A DNA stretch of 64,000 bases, from positions 292,313-356,312 of the forward strand of contig QNGE01000105.1 of assembly GCA_008508345.1 (NCBI GenBank), written 5' to 3'. This DNA comes from Paragonimus westermani (lineage: Eukaryota; Platyhelminthes; Trematoda; Plagiorchiida; Troglotrematidae). Each line of letters opens with the position of its first letter. The first letter of the stretch is position 1. Below, in pieces: positions 1-11,589 of this stretch. The notes below the pieces were generated by a model. That model was not told the origin of the DNA and searched no databases. It saw only the letters and a program-made list of their open reading frames with translations. A program made the position numbers and the translations under genes.

Positions 1-591
1 ATCCAACACATGTGATCTCCAGTTTACCATTCTCAGTCGAACGGACAAGCTGAAAGGTTTGTCGGCATCTTGAAGCGAGCGTTGTTGAAGGCCAGAGGAG
101 AAGGTCCTCCAAATCATGCTTTACAGACCTTTATGACCAATTACCGGACAACCCCAAATCCGAACGTCCCTGATGACAAGTCGCCGGCAGAATGCATGTT
201 CAATAAAAAACTGAGAACTACTTTCGATAACATGATCCCGGATTTAAACAGGAGAGGAGGACGCAATGTCGGAATGGAAAGATAGCACAATCGAAGACAC
301 GGAGTTCGCGCACGATACTTCATGATCGGAGAGTCGGACCTTGTGTTTCATGGACCACTGAGCCGAAAGAGAGGAATAATCGTCCGACGGAAAGGTTCAG
401 TACTCTATGAGGTGAAAGTCGGCGAAGCAACATTTGTGCGTCATGCAACCCAGATTCGCCGAAACCGCGGAGATGCACAGTGCGACCCAGTAAGACCAAC
501 TGTACAACACGATAAATTACTGGACGCATTCGACCAAGAGAAGAAAAAACGTTCTACCGAAACCGAATATTCGACAGTTTCAAGACACTGA
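1..591 (+). mobile_element. Ty3/Gypsy integrase, C-terminal part (5'-truncated by window edge, decayed)
   Basis: Seen: the first bases encode the end of a retroviral-type integrase core, with the YHSQSNGQAERFVG segment (positions 31-75), then a region like RTTPNP...KSPAECMF (to about 220). After a frameshift near 285-320 a second frame (322-591) carries the GPLSRKRGIIVRRKGSVLYEVKV and RHATQIR type C-terminal domain typical of K02A2.6-like Gypsy integrases. Known: this enzyme inserts retroelement cDNA into chromosomes; the SNGQAERF motif contains the catalytic glutamate of the DDE triad. A stop (TGA) sits where an arginine is usual just before the motif at about 13-15. The N-terminal part lies outside the window. 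It is a dead copy. The polarity is plus; the rest of pol would be to the left. Confidence 0.85.
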
Positions 592-1200
592 ACACAAGTA
601 TCCTTTGAAGTAGAGGCGACGGACGAACAGATGCGGCAAACCGGTCAAAAGTATCCCAGTCGATCCTCGGAAGCAGTCCTGTGATTAAACCCAACAATCT
701 CCAGGAGGGTGTTGGAGGAATGCATCTTTTTTTGCTCAGAATCGTCTGTTTCCTCGAAACAATGATTTCATCCTATCAGAATGAGCAGAAATGTTGTGAA
801 TAGTCGAGAGATAAACTTCGCTATTTTTTATCTGTTCGGCCTTTGTTCCACTATGCTCATTGGTGGATTAGTGACCTTTACTTTTGTGATGTCTGTCCCT
901 TGACTTTCTGATTCGAGAACGTTTGTAGGTCGTTATGCACACATGCAGTTTCCTCCTTGTGACACGTTGCTAGAGCGGAAAAAAGTCGTTTTTTGTACCC
1001 GTCTTTCGGTTTGTCTTGGGAGCGATTAATCGGGACTGCCACGTTATTTTCTGGACCAAGATTTTCCGTGTCAATTATTATAAGGAGGAGAATCCGATTT
1101 CCATCAGCCGCATTACTCTACCGTGTACGAACCAGCGTATTCTGTCGAGACCTTCCAAAAAGCACGTTACAACGCATTATACTCGACATTGTGATTTGCT
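592..1200 (+). other. Possible 3' untranslated region and LTR following the Gypsy integrase
   Basis: No coding similarity is seen. A purine-rich stretch (about 698-708) is followed by TGTTGGAGGA at 709, which could be a polypurine tract and the start of a 3' LTR. An inverted CCAAT box lies near 859-863. No matching second LTR is present in the window, so the boundary cannot be verified. Two short overlapping reading frames at 993-1208 look like chance. Confidence 0.25.
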
Positions 1201-4200
1201 ATGAATAACCAACCATAAAGTGGTGACTTGGAGTTGAACAACAATCCACGATGTGAAACATCCAGCGCCCCGAAAACAATCATGTGAAATAATGATTATA
1301 GTGGATAAGAAGAGTCATCGTTTCAGTGGTGGATGCGCATATCACACCAAACGAGTGGAATCGATAAGGTTTCATTGGGGATAATCAAGACGCTGAACTG
1401 CTTAGGCCGTGTCGAATTAAGGCTACACAAAGGCGGCAGTCCTTAAAAGATCACTGTAGATCAGCGGCAACTGGAGCAGACAAGGTCAACTGGCTTGGTC
1501 ACTTAGTGCACAATACACTCAAACAGACACATGTTCAGCCACCGTGTTGACCTGCCGGCTAAAGCGACTGAGGCAAATGTGTCAGGTTTGACCAGTTTGG
1601 TGTACTGTTTGGTAGATGGCATGAAAGAAAGACTGAGTCAAGGGTGATGAACAAACAAAGCAACTGACTATAGTGTGCCGTCGAAAACAGAAGGCTGTTG
1701 ATCGGTACTGGAAACTTCGAATAATACAAGCGTCAAATCAGTCACGACCTCCATGAATTAGATAAGCTCTTCTAGTTGACCCAATTCAAAAAGGTGCACA
1801 CTCACTCGAGCTCCTCAACAGCTCACGCATGTGAAATGAACACCGAGAGAACATATGGTAACAGTCCTGCTTGGTCCAACCAAAACCTTGCGATAAGAAC
1901 TCCTCGGTCAAGCGGAACTCAGACGTTTCATCCAACCTGTTGAGCATTGTTTTCCTATTGAGCTGGGACTTCGGTTGCGCCAAATTTGACATAACACAAC
2001 CGATCAAAGATTTCGTCATGCCAGCAAGCATAAAACGATAATCTACGGCTCTCTCTAAAAATTGCTCTGACAGGAATGCTTTATCCTGATGCGAACGCTG
2101 CACTTAAATGCGAATGGGAAAAGTGAATGACAGAAAGGGCGAACACAGCCAGTTAATATTTCGTTATTGTAGATCGTAGTGCCCATTTTCGTGGCTGAGA
2201 TTGTTATGCGTCACAACGTACACGTGTAACCTGCTGATGTCTCGTTCATGTGGATGGACAGATAACATCTCGTATTGTCAATTTTGACTGGCTACAACCA
2301 GGTTCGAAAGTAGGGAGACATCAAAGTCCACAGAAATGCGGCAAACAGTCATTCGAATGGTGTCCAATGGTATGAACAGTCTGAGAGAAAGCTCAGTCTG
2401 CTCAGAGATCCCAAGTGGTTTTGGTTTTGTAGGGTAAGGTACCACAAGTGGTACGTGTTGAATGTTTAAGTTTAACGGGTGAACACATAAATTAAGATAC
2501 CCCGTTATCAAAATGAAGTGTTCTTCACAGTTGAAACCAACGCTTACGCTGAATGTTATCACGGGAACCAAGGGTAAAACAGCATGAGTTCCCTAGTCGA
2601 AGTTCATAAATCGTGAACACATTCAGCGTCATATAGACACCTCAGTGAAAATGTGGACTTCGGCAAAGAGAAGTTACTCAATGATTTGCGTGAGGAGTGA
2701 TAGTAAACGATCAGTGATTATTTGGGGATGTTCTTCGAATCACAGATGGGTAAAATAGATATCCCGGATGGTCAACAACGTGTAAATTCAGAAATTAGAC
2801 AGAATCTCATCACCACGTATTACGCCGTACGATCAAGGGAATGCCGTGCATTAACAAAATAATGTCTCAATATGTATGCATGGTGTTACAAAAATATGAC
2901 TTCTTCCGCAGAATTCATTTGCCAGGAGGGCTGTCCTGCAGTTCTGACAAAAAGTTTAGCAAGCACACAAAAGTGCTAGGATCAATAGCCTAATGGCGGA
3001 GTGGGGAGGACAATTTAAGAAAAGATAATGATTTGAATCCGTTGAACACTTCGATTCAGATCTGAAAAGCATGCAGAAAAGAGGCACTGGGGTTCAGGAG
3101 CAAAATTGCCAGCTTATTCTAGCAGATCACAGGCGAAATGGCCTTGCTGTTTTGATACCGTCATTTTCAAGACCTTATTGAGTAACTCGTTAGGGATAAA
3201 TAGGTGTCGAAAAACCCCACACTAGAACGACGAGTAATTAGTATATCAAGTTATACAAGAAAAATGAGCATGAGGCAACGCACTGTAGCGAAACTGTCTG
3301 TAAAATTTTGAAAGGATTCACAGCCTCATCGCAAAGCGTATTTGATTTGATTTAGAAAAACACCAAAATCTAGTGTAATCAATCGAATAGCAAACCACAC
3401 GGGCAAATGGATCATCACAGTGAGTCATACTGCCCCGATCGAGCGTAGGAAGAATGTGTATACACATTTTATCTGCACAAACAAACCTACAAGTTACAAA
3501 TTAATTGCAAACAAACACTAGGTTGACCGAGGATCGACGTTTGCAGATGTAAGCGTGCAGCAAAGTGACGGTTTACCCAAAGTAACCCAGCGGTACCCAA
3601 GCTCTGACTAACAAAGTTATGGGTTCAAGTACTCTGGCCGCTCTGCTATATGCAGTTTGGTAGCCTGAAATCATTAAGTCATAACAGAAACAAACATCAT
3701 GCCCTGAAACAGTTGAAAACGAGTTCCATTTATCACCCTTTAACAGGGGGACCTTAATTTTAAGTCCACTCATCATAGCTAAAAGGCGAGTTACCTTTAC
3801 CCATCTGGGAATCCAGACATGTTATTGTCACGCGTCCGCAAACATTAAAACTCGGATCAAGCCACAGATAAGCTAACCCAAAGTTGGTTACATGAATGCA
3901 CGATAGCATATTGTTAATAGTATCACCCTATTAGATCAACGTGCTGATTGTGGTACAGAAAGTCTACAATTTACTGTATTCATTCGGGATGGATGGATAA
4001 TCAGTCTATCTGATCCACGATTTAACAAACGGCAGTACCTGGAAATACCCTGTGCTTCTGCCCACGTTTATCGTACAGACTGTGAAGAATCTGTGACGAT
4101 AACCGTGGAACAAACAGAATCGGCTAACGCGTTCTACCAAGAACATTACAACAAAAGATAACAATAGGGATAACATTTGAGCCTTCTGTTTTCCACTGAA

Positions 4201-4865
4201 ATGAAGCAATGATGGACAACTTTTCTGGATGCTGAAGATGGTTAATTATCGGCAATCGCTTCTTCAAACTAACAAGACTAATTTCAAACGATGATTTAGG
4301 CTGCCGGAAAGTGGCAAAAAGTTGTCTCAGGTACATTGATTGCCAACATCGCTAAAAAAAATATAAATTACCATAAGTGACAGCAATGCATCAGAAGCTC
4401 AAATAGAGGCCTAACTACCACAAAACAAAACAAAAGCTTCCATAAAGAGGCAAAAGAAAACGAAGAATGGGACCTAAGTACTAAGCCTAAATATTCAACA
4501 TCGGGGTGCCTATACCTCATAAACAACCAGCCGGGTTGTAAGCGGCATCCGCATGACAGTTTCTTTCAGGTTTTCAGAGTCCTGCTTTGTTAACTGCACC
4601 CACTCCATACAACTCGGTAGAACAACGACAAAACTCACGTCAGTACCCTGATGCTAGTTACTGAACGCAAAAAACGAGGACCGAATGCTTGAATATGATT
4701 TGCAACTTCCATTCCGAAGAACCACGCCCCGTAGCAGTGAAGTAGCATCAACCTGACGTCCGTTCTATATACGGAACCCATAAGCATCAGAGACTATTCG
4801 GACCATAAATCAGGGAATTTCACCCCAGTAGTGAAGATGTGAACAAACATAACCCCGGCCGTCAC
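1201..4865. other. No supported gene
   Basis: I see no recognisable gene here. A short plus-strand segment near 1,485-1,545 reads VNWLGHLVHN, which resembles the RLRWLGHVL motif near the C terminus of flatworm LINE pol proteins and may be a very decayed remnant. A 105-codon minus-strand frame at 1,786-2,103 and a 97-codon one at 2,278-2,571 have no recognised motif. The sequence is otherwise AT-rich and unstructured. Confidence 0.4.
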
Positions 4866-4874
4866 AAGCGATGT

Positions 4875-4945
4875 TTATAGAACTGGTGACCGAGCGGATA
4901 AGAGCACTGGCTCATAACGCAAATGGTTGCTGGTCCGACCTTCCA
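4875..4945 (+). repeat. tRNA-derived SINE-like head
   Basis: The sequence TGACCGAGCGG at 4,887-4,897 resembles an RNA polymerase III A box of Leu/Ser-type tRNAs, and GGTCCGACC at 4,932-4,940 resembles a B box. Their spacing (about 45 nt) is that of a tRNA. The 3' half does not fold into a convincing cloverleaf and no CCA or 3' tail is evident, so a tRNA-derived SINE remnant is likelier than a tRNA gene. Confidence 0.4.
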
Positions 4946-5545
4946 CTCAAACCACCCCTGTCTGATGAGTCCAGACAAGGACAAAACCGATTTTGGAGTG
5001 TCGGTTTGAGAGTGAGCATCCAGAATCATCGACCTTCAATTTCACTTTGCTGACTTAGCCCCCCCCCCAATGTACGAACCGGTTAACAAACTTACTAACT
5101 CCACTAACACACATGAAGTCAGCATGATCATAGTAGGCATGCGGGAGTATCTGAAACTCTGGGGCCATAAAGCATATTCTAAAATATTTGACAAACCGCG
5201 AGGTATTGTTTGACATTACTCGCGCTGCTTGAAAGTCAACAGGCAACAGCGCTTTATCGTTAGCATAATCATGATCCATCCCTTCTCCATCAATTAGAAG
5301 GTCTACGCCGAAATTCTGAGAGCGCCGCAGGCAATCCTGTCATTTTAGTTAATAAGAAAAGATGGCGTAAGTAGACCACTTTGGCAGGCGTCCCAGACTA
5401 ATCTGAGTCGGGGTAGTATAATGGGATATCGATAGTACATTCACAGGCTTGTTCGATACACAAATGCACTGAAACTACTTTAAGACTACAGATCGGCCCG
5501 CTGAATCGAAGATCTTTTGCAGTCGGGAAAAACGGCAACTGTGAG
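4946..5545. other. No supported gene; contains a C10 homopolymer
   Basis: No coding similarity is recognised. A run of ten C residues lies at 5,059-5,068. The rest has no evident repeat structure. Confidence 0.4.
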
Positions 5546-6030
5546 CCGACAATGAGTAGTGACCTGGTGAAAGGTGAAAATGCTATGAAAGAGTCCCAAT
5601 CTGGAAATAAACCCCATCTGTCCTCCTCTAATGTCTGTGTTGGAAAGAGGCACTTTTGTCAAGAATTCACCCTAATTGCCAAGAATGAATTTTTCAATTT
5701 TAGAAATTTGAATGCTCGTCAAAATTCAAGCTTCGCACTCGCTTCTGATTGGTCCGTTGAGTGGCCTAGTCCCATGGCCACTGAAAACCTATAAATATAG
5801 CCGCTGTGCATCAGTTTCACCTTCGAGCTGAACAGCAAACAGCTCGTCTGAAGGCTGTCTTTTTCTTTACTCGTAGGCGATTTTCAAGTTGCGAGGGTTG
5901 GGTTCCCACACTTGCGCTCTGGTTTTCATGCCGTATTGCAATGTCGTTGAGTTCCGTTTGTGATCGAAATGCTGCTCGCAGTCTTCGTGTTCGTTCTTGT
6001 CTTCCTCTCTCAATGGATCGGTAACAGTTG
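5546..6030 (+). mobile_element. Probable 5' LTR / leader of the deleted Gypsy element
   Basis: This stretch lies directly upstream of a Gypsy gag remnant and carries a Pol II promoter arrangement (next entry). The segment after the TATA box would be R and U5. A plausible LTR end is ...TAACA at about 6,026, followed by a TTGGCGATGGGCGG segment that could be a tRNA primer-binding site. No second LTR copy is found in the window because the element breaks off at about 6,880, so the exact limits are inferred. Confidence 0.45.
5746..5797 (+). promoter_or_regulatory. LTR promoter: inverted CCAAT box plus TATA box
   Basis: GATTGG (inverted CCAAT, near 5,747-5,752) precedes TATAAATA at 5,790-5,797 by about 40 bp. 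This is followed within about 25-30 bp by TCAGTTTC, a reasonable initiator. The arrangement fits transcription of the Gypsy element to the right. Confidence 0.5.
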
Positions 6031-6036
6031 GCGATG

Positions 6037-6690
6037 GGCGGTGATGACGTCAAGCTACTGTTGCAGTAGCAGATGAAACTCATGGAGATGTTTGCCCAAC
6101 GACTGTCCAACACACGTCTGGGTCAACCCGCAAAATCTGGTGGTGCGCAAGCCGTTGACAGGTTGACAACCGGTATCTCCGAGTCTGCTTACGATTCGCA
6201 TGCGAACGTGATATTCAGTTATTGGTTTGGCCGGCACGACGACTTGTTTCGTGTCGAGTTTGCAATTAGGATAATTTGCGAAAGATCCGGCTTCTACTCC
6301 GCAAAATTGGCCCTGTGGAGCACGAGCGGTAGGCTAACTTCATCTTACGCAAAACCTCATGTGAAATCAGCCTCAACGAGACGGTAAACAAACGATCGCA
6401 GATATTCCGCGACCAGTCGTCTCTATTCAACCTAAAGTACCACTGCCTCAAGCTGACCAAACGAGACTCTGATGACCTTGTCACTTATGCCGGCATCATG
6501 AGTCACGAATGCGAGCAGTTCAAATTATCCTCCCTCATGGAGGATCAGTTCAAGTGCCTTATCTTCATCTGCGGCTTGGAATCAAATCAACTTGAAGATC
6601 TGTTTAAACAACGCAGCCACTGCCGCGAAGCTACCAAGAACCCACAGCGTGTCGAGCATCAGTCATGGAAGAAACCCGAAGATCCGTGAT
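6037..6690 (+). pseudogene. Ty3/Gypsy gag (capsid) remnant
   Basis: Seen: two plus-strand frames together follow the flatworm Gypsy Gag pattern. The first (6,073-6,270) has VDRLTTGISE, YDSHANVIFSYWFGRHDDLF. After a frameshift near 6,265-6,400 the second carries SLFNLKYHCLKLTKRDSDDL, VTYAG and FKLSSLMEDQFKCLIFICGL (about 6,415-6,590). Known: Gag forms the particle that packages retroelement RNA. The capsid core is recognisable; no zinc knuckle is seen because the sequence jumps straight into integrase. Stops and a frameshift make it non-functional. The promoter-like region immediately upstream and the same polarity support it as the 5' end of one element. Confidence 0.75.
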
Positions 6691-6880
6691 CTCGCCTGCA
6701 TGTGAATTTCGTGGGACCCATTGACAGTATGTTGCACCTCATCCTAGTGGATGCATACTTCAAATGGCCTGGGACTGTCATACTGATGCACGCCACAACC
6801 TCAGCCACAATCAACAATCTACGCCGCATTTCCAACCAACATGGCCTCTCGGAGACGTTTGACTCGGATAACGGATATTG
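6655..6880 (+). pseudogene. Ty3/Gypsy integrase core fragment fused to gag
   Basis: Seen: after PEDP and an in-frame TGA (usually Trp), the frame reads SRLHVNFVGPIDSMLHLILV, DAYFKWPG and then ATTSATINNLRR, NQHGLSETFDSDNG. These correspond to the start of the DDE catalytic core: the first Asp is replaced by Asn in HVNFVGPID and the second Asp is retained in SDNG. The protease, RT and RNase H that should separate Gag from integrase are missing, so an internal deletion of roughly the middle of pol is inferred. The integrase itself stops matching after position 6,880. Confidence 0.8.
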
Positions 6881-9525
6881 AAAATGTTACCGATTGACCA
6901 CGACACTCTTGATCAGTTGTTCACACTAGTTGGAACAACTGGTTCAAAAAAACCTGTATCAATGCCTCACCCGTTTCAATAGATTGGATTGTCGTCTGGA
7001 GACAGTGTATCAGAGCACAATATCGGTAATAGGATCGTGCTCCACATGGATCAACAATTCCTAATGGAATCAGCCATCAATAGTTACCAATTACAGAGCC
7101 TCTCTGTGACGAAGCTCAATTTGGAATAAGAGAGCTCCAGGTGGAGTGCTGACGCGCAAGGCGCTAAAAACGAATGCTGGTCAAAACAGTCTGTGTTCGG
7201 AGCATAGACGCAGCATCAGTCCACCGCCATCTGCAAGACGTGATAATAGCACAAACCCGGGGCCAAAACGACACTCGGTACCGTCTACATTCACCATATC
7301 AGAAGTGCATCAATCTAGGAAGCCAGAACAGCTAGATCTGAATGGAAGGAACCCTCAACAATGAAGTTAGTAAACAACCAAAAGATGCCCAAAAATGTGG
7401 CGTCTAGAGCCATCACAGAATGTTAAGCGGACGGCAGAGAGCCTATTGGTGATAGAAGTCTATCAATGCGGTTTCAGCCAATGTGCCGAGCTCTACACGC
7501 ACTCCAGTCCGGCGAGAAGCGGTCACGGTCATCTGAAGAGTAAAACCAGTGTCCGATAGACAGCGCTTGCGCTGTCAGTTTGACACAATGGCTTCTGTTC
7601 CGAATTCTAGTCTGGAAAACAGTAGCTGCTGATTTTGAATGCATTTAACATGAAAATGAGAACGATTTGTCAACCTCTCTGTTTCTGAATGCAAACGCGG
7701 AAGACATCTATGTCAACCACTCTTTTGGAATCGAGCAGAGGACACTGGGAACTAGATAATGGGCCGTAGGGGGTTGAGCACATCGGGATGACTTCACTAT
7801 CATTAACCACATCTGGTGTAAGATATGCAAAGAAATAGCTAAAAAAGGGGTTAGGAGAGCTCTGAGGGATAAGCTAGAAGAGACGATGAAGAGGGTAGAA
7901 GTAGCATATTCCCGACCATCCATGTGGCTGGATACAACAGATAAGACAACACGGATTACAGTGTGAAATTGGCGTTGCAGTATGGGACCAACAATAGCGC
8001 GGTTACATGTGGGCTAAGAATACTATCATGACGTCCAGACCTGGACTAAAAACGATTAGGGCTCTTTATCAATTTCTTTAGCTCAAATGCTTGTACCACA
8101 AAGCAGTAAATGGTTGGCAATTCATTGAGATCAACCTTCTGGTTACTCTCCGCCTGGAAGACTAGGAGAACGTAGTTCGTCGGATCTATTTCGTCCGTCT
8201 GGCAAGAGCGATCAAATCAGCGAGATCAACACGCCGTCCGGTTTAGCCCAACAGATCGCCCATATGAGCTAGCCGTCAGACCAAGTCAAAGTTCAGTCTA
8301 TTCAGTGATTAAGACCGAGCTAACTGAAAAGCATCAATGGCTAGGATAAAGCAATCAACATTTAGATATTAATCCCATGAAAACAAACGACCTGTTTGTA
8401 ACCGACAGTGAGGCGGCACATGTGGCTTGTGGCTCCCGCTGTCCCGCTTTGGTAAGTATCTCTAGTTCAAAGACGTCAGTCAAATAACGCGAGCATCTAC
8501 ACCAGTGAACCCGGAGTGGTCGTCATTTTTCTGTCACAGATTCTATGGACTCCGGTGGCCACAGCTCGATGGACAAATACCTCCCATGGTCGCTCACCGA
8601 ATCGCTAATATTTTCAGTCATGCTAAATAATCACTTATTCCCTCTGCGGCTTGGGCCACTCAGCTGTAATATTGACAAGCAGTGTATAGAACGGCTGATG
8701 AAAGGAGGGCATTCCAAGTTTATGTACCATCGATAAATATCCGTTTCGTGCCCTCGTCGTGGCTTATCCGTTGGTGCCACACTTTGAGATCACTTTGATG
8801 GTCGCCTGGCAAAGGCTTCAAAGAGATGCTTCTCTATTATATGGTAAGCCAATGATAGCACGGAATTCCTTTAAGCTTAAGAAACACAGGTATCGTTTAG
8901 GTTTCTGTAAATCCATCGCTGAAGTATCATCCTTCAGAGTGCCGAATAGGTTAGAGACCTCAATACCCAAGCCATCCGCCACAAATGTCCCCCGTTTGGA
9001 GCACGGTAGACAGTCGACATTGTCATCGCTCAATCAGTTCTTTGCTGAGAGCGTACGGAATTGTGAGGCCCCTACGTTTCCAGTAGCATAAATAAAAGTG
9101 ATTGCGTTCATTAAGTGGTCATTCTCAATCAGCTCCAAACCAACTGCACTCAGTGCAGTGCGACAATGCCTTTTTGTCCCTTCCATACTCAACTTCGCAA
9201 TCGACGATATGCCACAAAAGGGTCAAAATGGGCTTATCAACGAAGCGTGAAACCTCGCCCAAGAAAGAAAATCGTAAGCTTAACTGATGCCGATGATGTC
9301 GGTATGCATTGTGACAGCACGCAAGCAATTCGCTAAACCGTTTAAAGATTGAGGTGTTACAAGGAGATATGTGTTCGATACTATCGAAGTATGAAAATTA
9401 TCAGGGGCTTGTGTCAGCACACACTACGAGTGGAAACGGTCGATGTATAACAGCCAGCTTTGTTTAACACGTAAATTGTCGGAGTTGGTGAGGTGTAGAA
9501 GCAGCTCCCCCGCGTACTGTTGAAG
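6881..9525. other. No supported gene
   Basis: Nothing is recognised. Several short open frames exist (for example 8,759-9,091 plus, 110 codons, and 9,102-9,336 plus), but they have overlapping antisense frames of similar length and no motif. Confidence 0.4.
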
Positions 9526-9960
9526 TTCGTTGGACCTTTACCTACCTGAGGCATCCCTGAAGTCAAGGAACGTCCGACTTTCGTTAAAGAGTAGGCTGTA
9601 CAGGGCGATTGTGTGCAAGATACTGTTCTACGATTGCGAAGTCTGGTCACTCCGCGTCGTTTATGCTTGTAAGTTATGTCTTCAGCAATCGCTGTTCGCA
9701 GACCGCTGTGCGTGCGTATTAGTCGCAAGAGGTGACCAAAGATTAATTGTAGTGAGGTGTGTTGGAAAGAAAAGCTTCCCGTTACGCATCAGTTAGGGCA
9801 ACTCAGATAAGCCCAACGCATACCCACCTAGCGTTTACCATACGATGCTTTGTCTGCCATTCTTAGGTGTGGCTTGGAAAAATAGAATGGTGAGTAGTCT
9901 GACTTGGTGGGTGGAGCCCACAAGGTGACATGTCGTCACCTAAAGAATAAAGGATGTCTA
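9526..9960 (+). mobile_element. LINE (CR1/RTE-like) reverse transcriptase C-terminal fragment
   Basis: Seen: SRNVRLSLKSRLYRAIVCKI then LFYDCEVWSLRV at about 9,555-9,665 corresponds to the DVRLSLKGRVY...LLYGCETWPLRVED segment found C-terminal to the RT domain in flatworm LINE pol proteins. Downstream QQSLFADRC resembles the ALFAD motif of the same region, so internal sequence seems to have been lost. It is a short decayed plus-strand piece; limits beyond 9,720 are vague. Its polarity matches the larger LINE copy at 10.5-11.56 kb, but they overlap in the same protein region, so they are two copies, not one. Confidence 0.6.
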
Positions 9961-10484
9961 CAGGCCGAAGTCCGTCGTGGGAGTATTGATGTTTTTCGTC
10001 GTGGCCGTCTTTAGCTGGTACTATTCACACTTTCTTGACTGGACAAAGCGATGTAGAAGGCTGAGAAACTACAGAAATTCTCAAATCACGTACAACGCAG
10101 ACGTGAGTCTTTCGCTAACAGTCATCGTATATCTTGCCCTAGGTTTTCCAGTCTACTTACACATATTTCTCTCACTCGATATCTTTGTACCAGAGTCACC
10201 ATTGACATCCGGCCACAACTCAGACCTGCACAACAATATAAGCGATAAATAACCGTCACGAGTGCCGGTCATTTCTTTGAGAGCTCCAAAATTTTCGCAA
10301 TCCAGTATGTCGTGATTTATCAGCTCAAAACAAACGGGTAGCTTGCTGCATTAATTCTTCATTCCTTGTGACGTGTCAGCTGCTGACCTTGAACTGACGA
10401 CTCATTTGACGCTCAGTAGCCATGGGTAGATATCAAAACAAATTTTTTTCGTGAAAAAACTGAACAAATCCAGAAACATTCTAT
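9961..10484. other. No supported gene
   Basis: A 91-codon plus frame at 9,977-10,252 encodes a hydrophobic peptide (FFVVAVFSWYYSHFL near its start) but has no recognised relative or splice context. Nothing else is seen. Confidence 0.3.
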
Positions 10485-11556
10485 TGAGCAGTGCTGCTTG
10501 ACAACTTTCAATCAACACAAGCAATGCTAGACGCTATTTCGCGTTCTGCTACATACATCGGAATGCGCTTTGAAGTCTCAAAATGCAAAGTGCTTCTACA
10601 GGATTGCTGTGATCACGTAGATTTGATGTTAGATAATGTAGTGATGGAGGTTATTGACCGTTTGGTATACCTGGGAAGCTGCATCGCGGGCGGCGGCGGA
10701 TGTGTAGAGAATGAAATAGAAGCGCGCATCTCTAAGGCTATGGAGGTATTCGCTAATCTGGGACATCTCTGGTGACAGACGTATTTCTCTGAAGCTTAAA
10801 GACCGAGTATATATAAGACAATGGTGAGGGCCGTATTACTTTACGGCAGCGAAACCTGGCCGCTCAGGGTATAGGACGTGAACCGTCTTTATGTATTTGA
10901 CCACCGATGTCTGCGTTCAATCGCTCGTATCGGGTGGCACCAGCGTGTAAGTAACGAAGAGGTTATAAAGCGGGTGTTTGGTAGTGGTTGTCAAACGAGT
11001 CCTTTGTCCAGTCTCTACGTTTGCACACACCGAGCACTGTTCGCTGACACTGCGACCGACTGGTGTAAGGTGCGAGGTGGTCAGATAATGACCTGGCGTA
11101 GGGAAATGAAGTCGTTCACCAAGGGGTTAGTCGCTGTAGATTGAGTTCGTCTCCCGGACTGGGGCCCTCGCGACTCACAGAGTCGGTGGCTGGAGACTCT
11201 AGGTGAGATGGCGGCTAATCGAGCTCAGTGGCGTGAATGTTATCGTTGTTTGTCCGAGTTGTCAATGAAGTGAGTGCATCTAATGAGGCGGGGCAGTGAA
11301 AGCCGTAAGGAAGCTATCTCGCTGATGACGCCTTACTCTCACTTGCAGCTCGGTTGTTTGTTCGCAAGGTGTAGGCACCTTGATGTTGAATGCTTGAATA
11401 TGGACGTAGTCATTCTCAGTAGTTAGGTTCCTTCCCCTCCCCTTTATTTCCCTTCTCTTTCTTCCTATATAGCGTTTGCTTTTTCTTCACGGTTGTGTGG
11501 CAGTTAAGCATTAGTGTGAACCACTGATTTATTGCTGTCTATAGTGATGATGATGA
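10485..11556 (+). mobile_element. LINE (CR1/RTE-like) 3' end: RT thumb/C-terminal region with repeat tail
   Basis: Seen: in order, MRFEVSKCKVLLQD (about 10,560-10,605), LVYLGSCIAGGGG with EIEARISKA (to 10,740), then after a frameshift RAVLLYGSETWPLRV (about 10,828-10,872) with a stop, FDHRCLRSIARIGWHQRVSN (10,895-10,955), RALFADTATDW, GGQIMTWRREMKS, and RLPDWGPRDSQSRWLETLGE (11,150-11,205). This is the post-catalytic region of flatworm LINE pol proteins; the YADD box is absent because the copy is 5'-truncated. The last codons end near 11,270; a pyrimidine-rich 3' UTR (11,428-11,470) and GATGATGATGATG at about 11,543-11,555 look like the 3' tail repeats such LINEs carry. Truncation plus tail is the usual product of target-primed insertion. 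Confidence 0.85.
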
Positions 11557-11589
11557 TGCATCTATTGAGTACACTTCTCTGCATCTCAT

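Noticed and set aside
5059..5068. Run of ten C residues
   Set aside because: Simple homopolymer with no associated element; could also be a sequencing slippage site.
8759..9091. 110-codon plus frame at 8.76-9.09 kb
   Set aside because: Has an antisense open frame over the same bases, no motif, no splice or promoter signals.
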